A stretch of 56,685 nucleotides of DNA from CAYLLN01 sp036496265 (GCA_036496265.1 DASXLL010000144.1:1-56685), one strand, 5' to 3'. Positions 25,577 through 34,321 are shown, counted from the stretch's first letter. Translations and numbers: made by a program. The notes: generated by a model from the letters alone, not told the origin.

Positions 25577-27043
25577 TTACTTCTTGTTGGTCGCTTTCGC
25601 TTTCCCCGCCCCCGTCGGCAACTGTGTCGCCTCCTGCCCAAGCATCAGCGGCTTGTCAAACACGGTCCCCGCGTCGTTCTGTTCCTTCATCCACGCCGCG
25701 ACCTTGTCCCGCATTTCCGACAACCGGCTTTGCTGCTCCGGCCGATCGGCGAGGTTCTTCAACTCGTGCGGATCAGCCGTCAGGTCGTATAGCTCCTCGC
25801 GCGGCCGCTCTTTATAGCGATGCACGATGTGTGCGGCTTGTGAATCGGTCTTCGCAGCCGATTCCCACGAGCGAAAATAATCCAGGCCATCGCGCTCGCC
25901 GCCGCGATTGATGTGCGTCGCGTATTGAAATTCGGGATGGAGGTTCAAAATGTATTTGTACTTGTCCGTTCGTAACGCCCGCATCGGATAGACATTGAAT
26001 TCCTTATCGCCGCTGTGTGTGGCATAAATCTCATTGCGAGCCGATTGCTTATCACCGCGCAGCACGGCCGCGAACGACCGCCCGTCGATATCGCTGGGCG
26101 GCTTGCCGCCAGCTAAATCAACCAGAGTCGGCAAAATATCGATCCAGCTCACCATCGCATCCGTCGTCGCATTGGCCTTAATCCCCGGCCCAGCTGCTAT
26201 CAGCGGCACCCGCATCCCCGCGTCGTACAAATTCCATTTGCCGAACGGCAACTGCGCCCCGTGATCGCTCGTGAAAAAAACATACGTGTTCTTGCGATCG
26301 AGCGTTTGATCGACGGCATCCAGAATCTGGCCGAAAAACTTATCCGCGCTCGTCACCGCTTCGTAATAGCGCGTTCGCGAGCGCCGAAATTCCGGCGTAT
26401 CGAAATGCTCCGCTGGCAGCTTCACGGCGGCCGGATCGTATTCACTTTTATCCGGCCACGGCACATGCGGCCAGTGCGTGCCCACGAACAGCGCCAGCGG
26501 CTTATCGGATTTGCGCTTATCTAAATTATGGTTTTTTAGGAAGTCGGCCGCCAAACCAATGCCTTCGTGTCGCGCGAAGCCTTCCCCCCCGACGACGTCA
26601 AATCCATAGAACGGCCCATGTCCGTAATGCGCCACCTTGCCGAACGACGCCACCTCATAGCCCAATTCCTGCAAATACGCCGGCAGCTTCTTAATCTCCT
26701 CCTTCGGCCGCGAATGATTCGGCTCCGCTCCATTCCGCGCCGGCATCAACCCCGTCAACAACGCTGCCCGACTGGGCGCACACGACGGCGACGCCACAAA
26801 CGCCTGCGTAAATCGCAGCCCCTCATTCGCCAGCCGCTGCATATTCGGCGTCTTCACATCCGTCGCGCCATACGGCGTCGTATCCAAACATCCCAGATCG
26901 TCGCAGATAAACACCACCAGGTTCGGCTTATCCGCCGCGCCCGCGCCCCACGACCAGCAGGAAATGCAGAAAACCAGCAAGGCAAATCGATGACCACACA
27001 CGGCACGCCTCCACAAGAGAAAAATAGCGCACCGCATCAGCAT
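25577..27043 (-). CDS. Secreted sulfatase (Cys-type, heparan N-sulfatase-like)
   Basis: A 488-residue arylsulfatase-family enzyme that removes sulfate esters or N-sulfate from polysaccharides outside the cytoplasm. The signal peptide core is FALLVFCISCWSWGAGA. Metal ligands start at ICDDLG (Asp48, Asp49). The formylglycine motif is SCAPSR with Cys88 as the residue to be oxidised, so a maturase (FGE or anSME) is needed and is not in the window. The C-terminal TSDHGAQLPFGKWNLYDAG and LYDLTADPHELKNLA are standard. The ATG at 27041-27043 is preferred to a GTG 24 bases upstream. Confidence 0.92.
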   Translation of the reverse strand: MLMRCAIFLLWRRAVCGHRFALLVFCISCWSWGAGAADKPNLVVFICDDLGCLDTTPYGATDVKTPNMQRLANEGLRFTQAFVASPSCAPSRAALLTGLMPARNGAEPNHSRPKEEIKKLPAYLQELGYEVASFGKVAHYGHGPFYGFDVVGGEGFARHEGIGLAADFLKNHNLDKRKSDKPLALFVGTHWPHVPWPDKSEYDPAAVKLPAEHFDTPEFRRSRTRYYEAVTSADKFFGQILDAVDQTLDRKNTYVFFTSDHGAQLPFGKWNLYDAGMRVPLIAAGPGIKANATTDAMVSWIDILPTLVDLAGGKPPSDIDGRSFAAVLRGDKQSARNEIYATHSGDKEFNVYPMRALRTDKYKYILNLHPEFQYATHINRGGERDGLDYFRSWESAAKTDSQAAHIVHRYKERPREELYDLTADPHELKNLADRPEQQSRLSEMRDKVAAWMKEQNDAGTVFDKPLMLGQEATQLPTGAGKAKATNKK

Positions 27044-27082
27044 ACCACTCACGTACCCACCACTCACCTACTCATCGCTTCC

Positions 27083-27388
27083 TCACGGCGTATCCCGCAT
27101 GATCTCCATCGTCGTGCAAACCGTCTGGCCGTCGCGATTATCGCAAACACACTTCACTTTCCGTCCCACCTTCAACTCATCCACGCTCACCGGCTTACCC
27201 CCGCTCGTGATCTTCGTCCCCGGTTCCACTTTCATCAGCCGCTCGCCTCCCACATCCTTCACCGTCACATTCTCGCCCTCAACTTTGACAATCGCCCCCT
27301 CACACTTCATTTCCTCCCCCGCTGCCGCATGGGCAAACAGCCCAAAAAACATCACTACCACAATCGTGCTCAATAATGCGCGTATCAT
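27083..27388 (-). CDS. Small secreted beta-rich protein (DUF5666-like)
   Basis: A 101-residue protein with a signal peptide (LLSTIVVVMFFGLFAHAAAG) and a mature part of about 75 residues that reads as a small beta-barrel: IVKVEGENVTVKDVGGE, then VEPGTKITSGGKPV and LKVGRKVKCVC. This pattern resembles DUF5666 and OB-like periplasmic proteins. The CVCDN...TVC cysteines could form a disulfide. It is upstream of the sulfatase on the same strand, and the pair may be co-transcribed. Function unknown. Confidence 0.7.
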   Translation of the reverse strand: MIRALLSTIVVVMFFGLFAHAAAGEEMKCEGAIVKVEGENVTVKDVGGERLMKVEPGTKITSGGKPVSVDELKVGRKVKCVCDNRDGQTVCTTMEIMRDTP

Positions 27389-27434
27389 GGCTGCCCTCCT
27401 TATCTAGACGAGCAACCAAGCAATTTCCGCGCCG

Positions 27435-28043
27435 CTAATCCACACAAAGCGGCGCAAGCTCCCGGTTGACTTCTTCGCAAAATGCATGAAAGCCAGTATG
27501 GCCAGATCGAGCGCAATGAGTGACGGCTAAGTTAGCGGCGATTTCCGCGAGAGTTTCAACTACCGCCTTCGTCGTCTTGCTGGCGGTGTGATATTTGTCC
27601 AGCGTTTCTTTTGGACTCTTCACCTTGGTTGGCGCTTCAATTTGTGTGTCCGGCGCAAAATCAAAGGCACTTCTGACCGCGACATCGTCATCCAATAGCC
27701 ATGCTTCTAGATGGGGAACCGCCTCACCAAGCGCGGCCGGCATTATGCGTCCTTTTTCGCGATCTTTGTCACGCGTTGCCTTCAACTCACCGAGCCTCTC
27801 ACCCCGGTCAGCTTTGTCGGCATCAAGAGTAGCGACTAAGCCCATTGCACCTCGATCCCGGGCACGAATCAGCATATAGAGCAGCTTTTTGGCCAAGCCA
27901 CGCCCAGAGCCGCGTAAATGAAGATTTTTCCAAGCTTCAAATTCAATGGCTACTACGGGGGTATTTAATATCCGCTCGACCAATCGCGGAACCGCGGCTT
28001 TATCGCGCGGTCCATCGCCAACGAAACAAAGATTGATCGTCAT
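27435..28043 (-). CDS. DUF4276/Toprim-like protein, partner of the AAA ATPase
   Basis: A 202-residue protein that resembles the DUF4276/Toprim-like family often placed after AAA ATPases. The expected N-terminal acidic loop is CFVGDGPRDKAAV (Asp10 where many members have Glu), the DXD pair is Asp74 and Asp76 in ATLDADKAD, and EAWLLDDD begins at Glu113. Toprim proteins of OLD-type nucleases use such residues to bind metal and cut DNA. The gene start overlaps the stop of the ATPase gene (ATGA on the minus strand, 28040-28043), so the two are translationally coupled. Nuclease activity is inferred, not shown. Confidence 0.7.
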   Translation of the reverse strand: MTINLCFVGDGPRDKAAVPRLVERILNTPVVAIEFEAWKNLHLRGSGRGLAKKLLYMLIRARDRGAMGLVATLDADKADRGERLGELKATRDKDREKGRIMPAALGEAVPHLEAWLLDDDVAVRSAFDFAPDTQIEAPTKVKSPKETLDKYHTASKTTKAVVETLAEIAANLAVTHCARSGHTGFHAFCEEVNRELAPLCVD

Positions 28044-29005
28044 GACTTCGCGATTAGGCCGGTCTCATCTTCGTTAAACCACACTTCACCAAGTCTGAAA
28101 TCCTCGAGAAACGCTTTCACGCGCTCCGTGTCGAGCGGCTTGGCAGTCCGGCTGCCATCACTTTGCCGCTGAAAGACAATTACTTGATCGTCGCCCTCGC
28201 GGATGGAATCCAATAGGTATGGTGAGTGCGTTGTTACAATTACCTGAGCGGGGCAGCCGCCTAATTTTCCATTGGTCACGGCGTGCAACAACTCAACAAC
28301 GTCTCCCAAACGCTTTGGATGAATCCCATTTTCGGGTTCTTCCAGCAAGATGGTACGAGGCGGGCTTGGATGATAAGCAAGCGCTACAAAAAAGAGCAGA
28401 AGGCGCACCCCAGCGGATGTTTCGTCGGCGTTGCACCGAAATCCCTTTTCAGTGACGAAGTCAACACGACGGCTATGAGCATTAGGGGTGCTAATCTCGA
28501 TATCTTCCAGACCGCGAATGTTATTCTTGAGCGTGTCTACAATTTGGAAGAATCGCTTTCTGTCGCGTCTCAGGAGATGATCTAGGAGAGCGGCAATCCG
28601 GCTTCCATTTTCTCCAATTACAAGTTCCACCTCTTCCTTATTGGAGTAGCCGTCACATTGCATCGCCAAGCCAGTCGTTGGCAATTGAAACCTTTGCACC
28701 GGTAAAAGCTTTGCGCGAACTTGCTTATTGGTCTCGGTTTCTAACGCTCGTTGTGACTTGGCTACGCTTTTCAATTCAATCGGTCCATCATCCGTGTCTC
28801 CCGTTAGTTCAATTGGATTGTTCTCGTTGTGAAGCCAAAAATCCGGTGATTTGAACTGTGGTGTAGCTCGAAGTAAATGTTCGACAACGCTAAGAAAAGC
28901 AGACTTTCCCGAATCGTTAGGGCCTATCAGTACGGTTAATGGCTTCAAAGGAACCGAAACCTTCGGAAAGCACCGGAAATTTCGAATTTTAATTCCGCGA
29001 AGCAC
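28040..29005 (-). CDS. AAA ATPase of the SMC/RecF-like AAA_15/AAA_21 type
   Basis: A 321-residue ABC-type ATPase. It begins MLRGIKIRNFRCF as OLD, RecF and similar ATPases do. The Walker A is GPNDSGKS (residues 28-35), the signature region is ETSAGVRLL (195-203), Walker B is ILLEEPENGIHP (219-230) and the switch His is His260 in VTTHSPYLLD. The coiled-coil arms are short, so it is not an SMC. The start is a GTG at 29003-29005. Genes of this type followed by a Toprim-like or HNH protein are common among anti-phage systems, but a housekeeping role cannot be excluded. Confidence 0.85.
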   Translation of the reverse strand: MLRGIKIRNFRCFPKVSVPLKPLTVLIGPNDSGKSAFLSVVEHLLRATPQFKSPDFWLHNENNPIELTGDTDDGPIELKSVAKSQRALETETNKQVRAKLLPVQRFQLPTTGLAMQCDGYSNKEEVELVIGENGSRIAALLDHLLRRDRKRFFQIVDTLKNNIRGLEDIEISTPNAHSRRVDFVTEKGFRCNADETSAGVRLLLFFVALAYHPSPPRTILLEEPENGIHPKRLGDVVELLHAVTNGKLGGCPAQVIVTTHSPYLLDSIREGDDQVIVFQRQSDGSRTAKPLDTERVKAFLEDFRLGEVWFNEDETGLIAKS

Positions 29006-29094
29006 TGAGCGACTCCCTGCGGCACGATCGTCCTCTTGCTACCACAATTTTATAATTCTACCACGTCGGCTGTTCGCACTTCTCAGTAAAATCG

Positions 29095-31002
29095 CTATAT
29101 CCCAACCCCATTCCACCTTACAAACGCCTCCAGCGCGTAATATTCCGGCAGTCCAAGCTTGTTGTAGCCCTCCGCGGTGCCCGTATTGCGATCTTCCGCA
29201 CGCTGCCAAAACTCGCGCGGGTCGCTGCCGGGGAACAGAGCCTCGTCCTTCTGACTCTGGTGCATAAAAATGGCCTTCCGCTTTTTCAACAGATCACCCG
29301 GCGACAGCGGCACAGCGATTTCGATCTCGTGCAGGGCATATTCCTGCCACGCCCCGCGATAAAGCAGCACATCCGGCCGGCTGCCGTGCGCAGCCTCGTG
29401 CTCAAACACCGCCTGAAAAATCGCCTGGGCGCAAACCCGATGCGTACCGTGCGGATCGGACAAATCGCCCGCCACATACACTTGCTGCGGCCGAACTTTT
29501 TCCAAGAGCTCACGAATAATCTGCACATCCGCATCCGAAATCGGCTTCTTCGCGATCGTCCCGGTCCGATAAAACGGCAAGTCGAGAAAATGCAGGTGCT
29601 CTTCCTTGCAGCCGACTTTGAACGCTCCCGCCTTCGCCTCGCCCCAGCGAATCAAAGCCTTGATCTTCTGCACCGCTTCAATATCGGCGTCCCCCGCGTG
29701 CTTGCGAGCGAGAGACTCATATACCGTCCCCTCCACCAGCTTGCTTCGTTCCTGATCAATCCCGAACAGCCGGTTGTATTCGGTCACCAAATCGGCAATC
29801 CGCGCCGCGTCGTGGTCGAACACAGCAATATTGCCGCTCGTCATGTACGCGATATGCACTTCGTGGCCGTCATCGACCAGGCGAATTAACGTCCCGCCCA
29901 TGCTGATCACGTCGTCGTCCGGGTGCGGGCTGAAGCAAATTACCCGCCGCGGCTCTTTACCCGCGGGATGGTATGTGATCGTGCCCATGAGCTGCTGAAA
30001 AACATGATGCGCGACTTTCGGCGCCGGTCCATGATGCCGCAAAAGCTGATGCAGATTGTGATTGCGAAAATCTTCATCCGTCAGCTTGAGCAGCGCCTTG
30101 CCGGTCTGCTCGCAGAGCCACAAAATCGCCCGCTTGATCAGCGCGTCGGTCCATTCCACCTTGCCTGCCGCCCACGGCGTCTGGCTCGACGTCAACTGGC
30201 TACCTGCTGCCGCATCGACGAGCACCGTCGCATCCGCATGCTCCTGCAGGTACGACGCTGGCACGCGCGGCGAGACAGGACCCTCGGCCACTTCGCGAAT
30301 AATGTTGGCTTTGTGCTCCCCAAGCGCCAGCAGCAGCACCTTGCGCGCGTCGAAAATAGTGCCCAGGCCCATCGTGATCGCCTGCGTCGGCACGTTCCAT
30401 TCGCCGTAAAAATCGCTGGCCAGAGCCCGCCGCGTCACTGGATCCAGCGTGCATAGTCGCGTGCGGCCCGTCGTGCCGGGAAACGGTTCGTTGCTGCCAA
30501 TGTGGCCGTTCGTGCCGATGCCCAGCAACAACACGTCGATACCGCCGGCCCGCTCGATCGCCGCTTCAAACTCGCGGCAATGCTCCTCAATTCGCGCCAC
30601 TGGCACAGTTCCATCCGGCACATGCAAGTGCCCCGACGGAATGTTCACCTGATCGAGCAAATGCTCCTTCATCCAGCGGTGGTGGCTCTGCAACTGGTCG
30701 CCCGCCAGTCCATAAAACTCATTGAGCACAAACGCGCTCGTCTGCGAAAAATCGAGCCCCTCTTCGCGATGCAGTCGCACCAACTCGCGATAAACGCCGA
30801 CCGGCGTGCTCCCCGTCGGCAATCCCAGCACCGCCTGTTGCCCCTTCGCGGCCCGATCGCGAATGATCCCCGCGACCAGCTGTGCCACATGCCGAGCTAA
30901 ATCTTCGCTCGAATCAAAAACGAGCGTCGGCAAGTTCGTCCCAACCGCCCGTGATGGCTTGGATATCGGCGGTGCCACAGCCGAGGTTGAAAGCGAATTC
31001 AA
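29095..31002 (-). CDS. NagB-like deaminase/isomerase domain fused to a PIG-L deacetylase domain
   Basis: A 635-residue two-domain protein. Residues 25-270 are the glucosamine-6-phosphate deaminase (NagB) fold with LPTGSTPVGVY and GIGTNGHIGSNEP (His167, Glu172). Residues 350-620 are a PIG-L/LmbE N-acetylglucosamine deacetylase with the metal motif HPDDD (360-364) and DPHGTH. Together they could handle N-acetylated amino sugars in one chain. Odd point: the NagB position usually Asp (motif NLDEY, catalytic base Asp72 in E. coli) is Asn94 here (VLNEFYG). The start is a TTG; no ATG or GTG is better placed, so the first residues are uncertain. Confidence 0.88.
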   Translation of the reverse strand: MNSLSTSAVAPPISKPSRAVGTNLPTLVFDSSEDLARHVAQLVAGIIRDRAAKGQQAVLGLPTGSTPVGVYRELVRLHREEGLDFSQTSAFVLNEFYGLAGDQLQSHHRWMKEHLLDQVNIPSGHLHVPDGTVPVARIEEHCREFEAAIERAGGIDVLLLGIGTNGHIGSNEPFPGTTGRTRLCTLDPVTRRALASDFYGEWNVPTQAITMGLGTIFDARKVLLLALGEHKANIIREVAEGPVSPRVPASYLQEHADATVLVDAAAGSQLTSSQTPWAAGKVEWTDALIKRAILWLCEQTGKALLKLTDEDFRNHNLHQLLRHHGPAPKVAHHVFQQLMGTITYHPAGKEPRRVICFSPHPDDDVISMGGTLIRLVDDGHEVHIAYMTSGNIAVFDHDAARIADLVTEYNRLFGIDQERSKLVEGTVYESLARKHAGDADIEAVQKIKALIRWGEAKAGAFKVGCKEEHLHFLDLPFYRTGTIAKKPISDADVQIIRELLEKVRPQQVYVAGDLSDPHGTHRVCAQAIFQAVFEHEAAHGSRPDVLLYRGAWQEYALHEIEIAVPLSPGDLLKKRKAIFMHQSQKDEALFPGSDPREFWQRAEDRNTGTAEGYNKLGLPEYYALEAFVRWNGVGI

Positions 31003-31092
31003 AGTTTAGATTTCCAGCTTCGAAGTTCGGGAAAAACAGAGCAGCCTTAGTATGCCACGTTGCCGTCCCCACTGCCATTTGGCCAGGCATCA

Positions 31093-31277
31093 GTAACCGT
31101 TCATGCCAGCAGAATTTTCCCGATTTCCGTCCTCAACCTCCAATTCGATTTTTCTGTCCCTCATTTTTCTGTCAACTTGGTGGCGTTCATCCGCGCTATC
31201 CGCGGTCCAGCCTTTTTGCTTCTCAACACACGCCCAGCACAATGCAACAAGACTCCAATGCTGGCGTGAACGGTTAC
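31093..31277. mobile_element. MITE-like element 1, 185 bp with 19-bp terminal inverted repeats
   Basis: Left end GTAACCGTTCATGCCAGCA (31093-31111) and right end TGCTGGCGTGAACGGTTAC (31259-31277) are reverse complements with one mismatch. The same ends bound a second element at 34502-34741. The interior has no convincing gene and contains a fragment GGTGGCGTTCATCCGCG typical of planctomycete intergenic repeats. It lies in the 540-bp gap between NagB/PIG-L and the lipoprotein gene; the remainder of that gap shows only the promoter at 31476. Confidence 0.65.
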
Positions 31278-31475
31278 AGGCATCATTGGATAGCGCACCG
31301 CCATAGCATTGAAAATTATCCAATTCGCTCGATTAATTAATAACGACGGGCCCTCCACGGGCCTAATGGCAGCATTAACCGCCCCAAACCCGCCTGACGA
31401 ACCCAAATTCGGCCGCTAGATCCCTAGACAATCAAGCGGCAAAACTTCCGGCGGCAATGCTCAAGTGCCACAGCG

Positions 31476-31504
31476 TTGACATACCATCCCATGCCGGCTA
31501 ATTT
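31476..31504 (+). promoter_or_regulatory. Candidate promoter for the lipoprotein-DUF1559 genes
   Basis: A perfect -35 TTGACA (31476-31481), 17 bases, then TAATTT (31499-31504), a weak -10. It ends 36 bases before the lipoprotein ATG at 31541. The perfect -35 and the spacing support it; the poor -10 lowers confidence. Confidence 0.4.
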
Positions 31505-31540
31505 CGCTTCTTAGGGGGCGCTCGAAAACCGTCGCCAGCC

Positions 31541-31972
31541 ATGCTTAATTCACGTTTTTTGACATTTCTGCTCGCGACCGCCTTCCTCCCCGGCTGCTCG
31601 CAAGATTCCGAAGGCCGCCAAGGCGTCACCGGCACGGTTCACGTCGATACGGTGCCCGTCCAGACCGGCAGCATCAGCTTTACGCCCACGGAAGGCCAGG
31701 CCACCGCGGGCGGGGCCGTCATTTCCAATGGCAAATTCGCCGTTCCACGCGATAATGGACTATTGCCCGGCAAATACCGCGTCGCGATCAGCGCTCCGGT
31801 GCCCGGCGCCGATAAGCCCGCCCCAGTGATGCCAGGCGAAGCTCCCCCGCTGGCCAAGGATTTAATTCCGCCGGAATGGAACACAGCCAGCAAACAAATC
31901 GTCGAAATCAAAAAAGGTGGCGTCAATTCCTTTCCGTTCGAGATTTCCAGCAAGTCAGCCGCCAAAAAATAA
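31541..31972 (+). CDS. Lipoprotein with transthyretin-like fold
   Basis: A 143-residue lipoprotein. The lipobox is LPGC with Cys19 as the lipidated residue. The mature part reads GVTGTVHVDTVPVQTGSIS, then GGAVISNGKFAVPRDNGLLPG and YRVAISAPVPG, the pattern of the short carboxypeptidase regulatory-like (transthyretin-type) lipoproteins that precede or follow DUF1559 genes in planctomycetes. Here it lies 57 bases upstream of a DUF1559 gene, which supports a shared transcript. Role unknown, probably envelope. Confidence 0.85.
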   Translation: MLNSRFLTFLLATAFLPGCSQDSEGRQGVTGTVHVDTVPVQTGSISFTPTEGQATAGGAVISNGKFAVPRDNGLLPGKYRVAISAPVPGADKPAPVMPGEAPPLAKDLIPPEWNTASKQIVEIKKGGVNSFPFEISSKSAAKK

Positions 31973-32029
31973 GTGTTAGTGAATTGGGCGACAGTGCTCG
32001 TTTTTTGTCCCCGATATAGGAACTTGCCC

Positions 32030-33022
32030 ATGTCGAAGTTGAACCCGCGAAAGCTTAAGCAGGCCTTCACACTCGTCGAGTTGCTCGTCGTGATCGCTAT
32101 CATTGGCGTGCTCGTCGCTTTGCTGCTCCCCGCCGTCCAGTCTGCCCGCGAATCGGCCCGCCGCACCCAATGCACCAACAACATCAAGCAGGCCACGCTC
32201 GGCATGCATAACTATACCGACACCTACAACGGTTCCTTCCCGGTCGGCGAATACGGTTGCTGCTGGGGAACCTGGATGATTGCCCTTCTTCCTTACGTCG
32301 AGCAGAAAGCGATATTCGACCAATACCAGTATTTCGGCTCGGTTCAAAACGCCGCCGGCAACAATTATGCCCAGACGGACACGAACACGCGTTACATCGG
32401 TCCGAAAAACTTATTGGTAACCACGAAGCAGCTCAAAGCCTTCACCTGTCCCAGCGACCAGAAATCGCTCGATATCGGTGCCCGCAGCCAAATCACCTTC
32501 CACAACTACGTCGCCAATCATGGCAACACGACCGTGAATCGAACGGCTACGTTCGGCACTACCAGCACCGGCCAGCCCAACCAATTCAACGGCGCGCCGT
32601 TTATTTATGTGACCAGCACCACCGATAAGCCGCAAGTTGTCCGTATGGCCGAAGTGGTCGATGGCCTCAGCAATACGCTGGCCTTCTCCGAAACGGTTCA
32701 AGGCCAGCAGGGCGACCTCCGCGGCTTCACCTGGTGGTATGGCGCCGCTCACTTTGAAACGTATTTAACGCCCAACTCCAGCCAGCCAGACGCCTTGCAA
32801 ATGCAACCCTACTGTGTGCCCCAAAACCGGCTGAATCCGCCCTGCATTGGCCCGCCCACCACCGCCAACCCCGAGATGAACGCTGCCCGCAGCCGGCATC
32901 CCAACGGCGTCCAAGCCTCCATGTGCGACGGCTCCGTCCGCTTCGTCTCCAAAAACGTCTTCCTCGACACTTGGCGCGGCCTCGGCACCAACCTCGGCGG
33001 CGAATCCCTCACCGACTTCTAG
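32030..33022 (+). CDS. DUF1559 pseudopilin-like protein
   Basis: A 330-residue protein with a type IV pilin-like N-terminus: a basic leader, then QAFTLVELLVVIAIIGVLVA, the prepilin peptidase site (cleavage before Phe) and hydrophobic helix. The C-terminal part has the family's RHPNGVQASMCDGSVRF, a H-X-DG ending. Planctomycete genomes carry dozens of copies and I know no firm function for them. The ATG at 32030 (AGGAAC upstream at 32018) is chosen over an in-frame ATG at 31973, which would abut the previous stop and add unrelated residues. The downstream gap 33023-33297 holds two GTAGGG repeats. Confidence 0.95.
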   Translation: MSKLNPRKLKQAFTLVELLVVIAIIGVLVALLLPAVQSARESARRTQCTNNIKQATLGMHNYTDTYNGSFPVGEYGCCWGTWMIALLPYVEQKAIFDQYQYFGSVQNAAGNNYAQTDTNTRYIGPKNLLVTTKQLKAFTCPSDQKSLDIGARSQITFHNYVANHGNTTVNRTATFGTTSTGQPNQFNGAPFIYVTSTTDKPQVVRMAEVVDGLSNTLAFSETVQGQQGDLRGFTWWYGAAHFETYLTPNSSQPDALQMQPYCVPQNRLNPPCIGPPTTANPEMNAARSRHPNGVQASMCDGSVRFVSKNVFLDTWRGLGTNLGGESLTDF

Positions 33023-33072
33023 CGATGTAGTGGTGGGCCGGACCTCTGGCCAGCCATAGACGCGTCGAACTT

Positions 33073-33093
33073 GTAGGGTGGGCTGTGCCCACC
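33073..33093. repeat. GTAGGGTGGGCTGTGCCCACC repeat copy
   Basis: An exact unit of the family also seen at 9177-9229 and 33245-33265. The core GGTGGGC-TGT-GCCCACC is a perfect 7-bp stem with a 3-base loop. Confidence 0.9.
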
Positions 33094-33244
33094 GGCTTAC
33101 GGGCTATAGGTGGCTGGGTCAGAGCGCAGCTCTGTGAGTCCGCCAGTTCTTTGCGTCTTTTTGTATTTTTTGTGGCCAGTCTTCCCCCCCGCGCATAAAA
33201 AAAGGAGAGACGGTCCCTCGAACTCTCCTGAACGGGTCGGACAT

Positions 33245-33265
33245 GTAGGGTGGGCTGTGCCCACC
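33245..33265. repeat. GTAGGGTGGGCTGTGCCCACC repeat copy with partial inverted half
   Basis: Identical over 21 bases to the copy at 33073. It is followed within 6 bases by GTAGGCGAGACTCAGCCCACC (33271-33291), a diverged relative, so the pair resembles the double arrangement at 9177-9229. It lies in the 3' flank of the minus-strand gene 33298-33606. Confidence 0.85.
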
Positions 33266-33297
33266 AAATTGTAGGCGAGACTCAGCCCACCATCGGC

Positions 33298-33606
33298 TTA
33301 CCGACGGCCAAACAACCCACGGCGGCCAGAATAGGCATAGCTCTGGGTGTTCTGCGGCTGAGCAGCCGTCGCCGTCGCCGCGGGAGCAGACGCCGGAGCT
33401 TCAGCGACCAGCGGCGGAGCATTCGTCGTAGCAGCGGTCTTCGACGGAGCGACCGGAGCATAGCAATTACCACCCGAGCAACCGCCCGTCGAGCAGCCAC
33501 CACCGCCGCAGCTCCGGCAATGCCGGCCGAAAGCGAAGGCCGAGTCGGCCGTCGCCAGCGATCCGAGAACAAACGCAATCATCGCGAAATACTTGACCAT
33601 CTCCAT
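33298..33606 (-). CDS. Small secreted Cys/Gly-rich protein
   Basis: A 102-residue protein with a signal peptide (YFAMIAFVLGSLATADSAFA). The mature part starts with a compact cysteine block CRSCGGGGCSTGGCSGGNC (five cysteines), then an Ala/Pro-rich linker and a basic end GRRGLFGRR. The start ATG follows GGGAGTGA. Similar short Cys-rich exported proteins are frequent in planctomycetes and may be part of the proteinaceous, disulfide-rich envelope; that role is inference. Confidence 0.65.
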   Translation of the reverse strand: MEMVKYFAMIAFVLGSLATADSAFAFGRHCRSCGGGGCSTGGCSGGNCYAPVAPSKTAATTNAPPLVAEAPASAPAATATAAQPQNTQSYAYSGRRGLFGRR

Positions 33607-33762
33607 TCACTCCCTTTTTCAGGTCGAAATAAAGAAACCTAAATGCCATGCAGCATGGCCGGGTGAATGTACCGACTGGGTAATATGCGTCAAGTGGGTC
33701 AAGAATTCCTTGAAAATAAGGCAGATAAATCAACAGCCAGTTATCTGACCAACCCAGCGCAA

Positions 33763-33790
33763 TGTAGCCATCACGCTCCGCGTGATGTAG
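33763..33790. repeat. TGTAGCCATCACGCTCCGCGTGATG palindrome
   Basis: TGTAGC, then CATCACGC-TCC-GCGTGATG, then TAGC. It is a variant of the TGTAGCCGTCACGC repeat at 38439 and 38521. It lies between the small secreted gene (33298-33606) and the gene at 33833. Confidence 0.85.
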
Positions 33791-33832
33791 CCCCAGCGCT
33801 GCGATTGACGCCAGTCTCACGAGAAAACTGCA

Positions 33833-34321
33833 TTATTCGAGCGCACCCATCACCACCGCTGCTTCAAGAAGCTCTCCAACCTCTTCGCGAGTAATTGCTT
33901 GCGCTCGATCCAGCCCCTCCCTCGTCAACGAAAACTCTGTGTAGATGTGGTGCATCGCGAGACCCGCAACACACAGCTCGCGGAAGCCAGCCAGAAAGCG
34001 AATGGTAAATGTCGGGTTTTCGCGACTCCGGAAGATCAGCGTGTGGTCAGCATCCGTCTCGACGTAGATCGCCAACATGCGGCCCGGCGCATCGAAAGCC
34101 CGATTCGCCCCCTTCACCTCAACCACACCTCGGTCTTTAGCAGCAAACAAAATGCACCGCGCCTCCAGCGACAGCGGCACGCCTTTCTCACCGCCATCCG
34201 CCATCGCCCGACTGGCCACGTTCGCCAGGCCCGCAATCGTCGGCGCACCATGGCCCAATTCCGACCAGGCGATGGCCCATTTGGGATCGTTCGCCGAGGA
34301 TGGCAATAAATCATCGCTCAT
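33833..34321 (-). CDS. Hypothetical cytoplasmic protein
   Basis: A 162-residue soluble protein without signal or TM segment. Recognisable phrases are IAWSELGHGAPTIAGLANV, LEARCILFAAKDRGVVEVKG and FLAGFRELCVAGLAMHH. I do not recognise a named family. Composition and codon use match neighbouring genes, and the opposing frame is low-complexity basic, so the minus strand is the coding one. The gene stands alone between repeat-rich gaps. Confidence 0.6.
   Translation of the reverse strand: MSDDLLPSSANDPKWAIAWSELGHGAPTIAGLANVASRAMADGGEKGVPLSLEARCILFAAKDRGVVEVKGANRAFDAPGRMLAIYVETDADHTLIFRSRENPTFTIRFLAGFRELCVAGLAMHHIYTEFSLTREGLDRAQAITREEVGELLEAAVVMGALE

Noticed and set aside
27435..29005. Direct assignment of the ATPase-Toprim pair as Gabija, Septu or a retron
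   Set aside because: No UvrD-like helicase, no HNH partner and no reverse transcriptase are present, so no named system fits.
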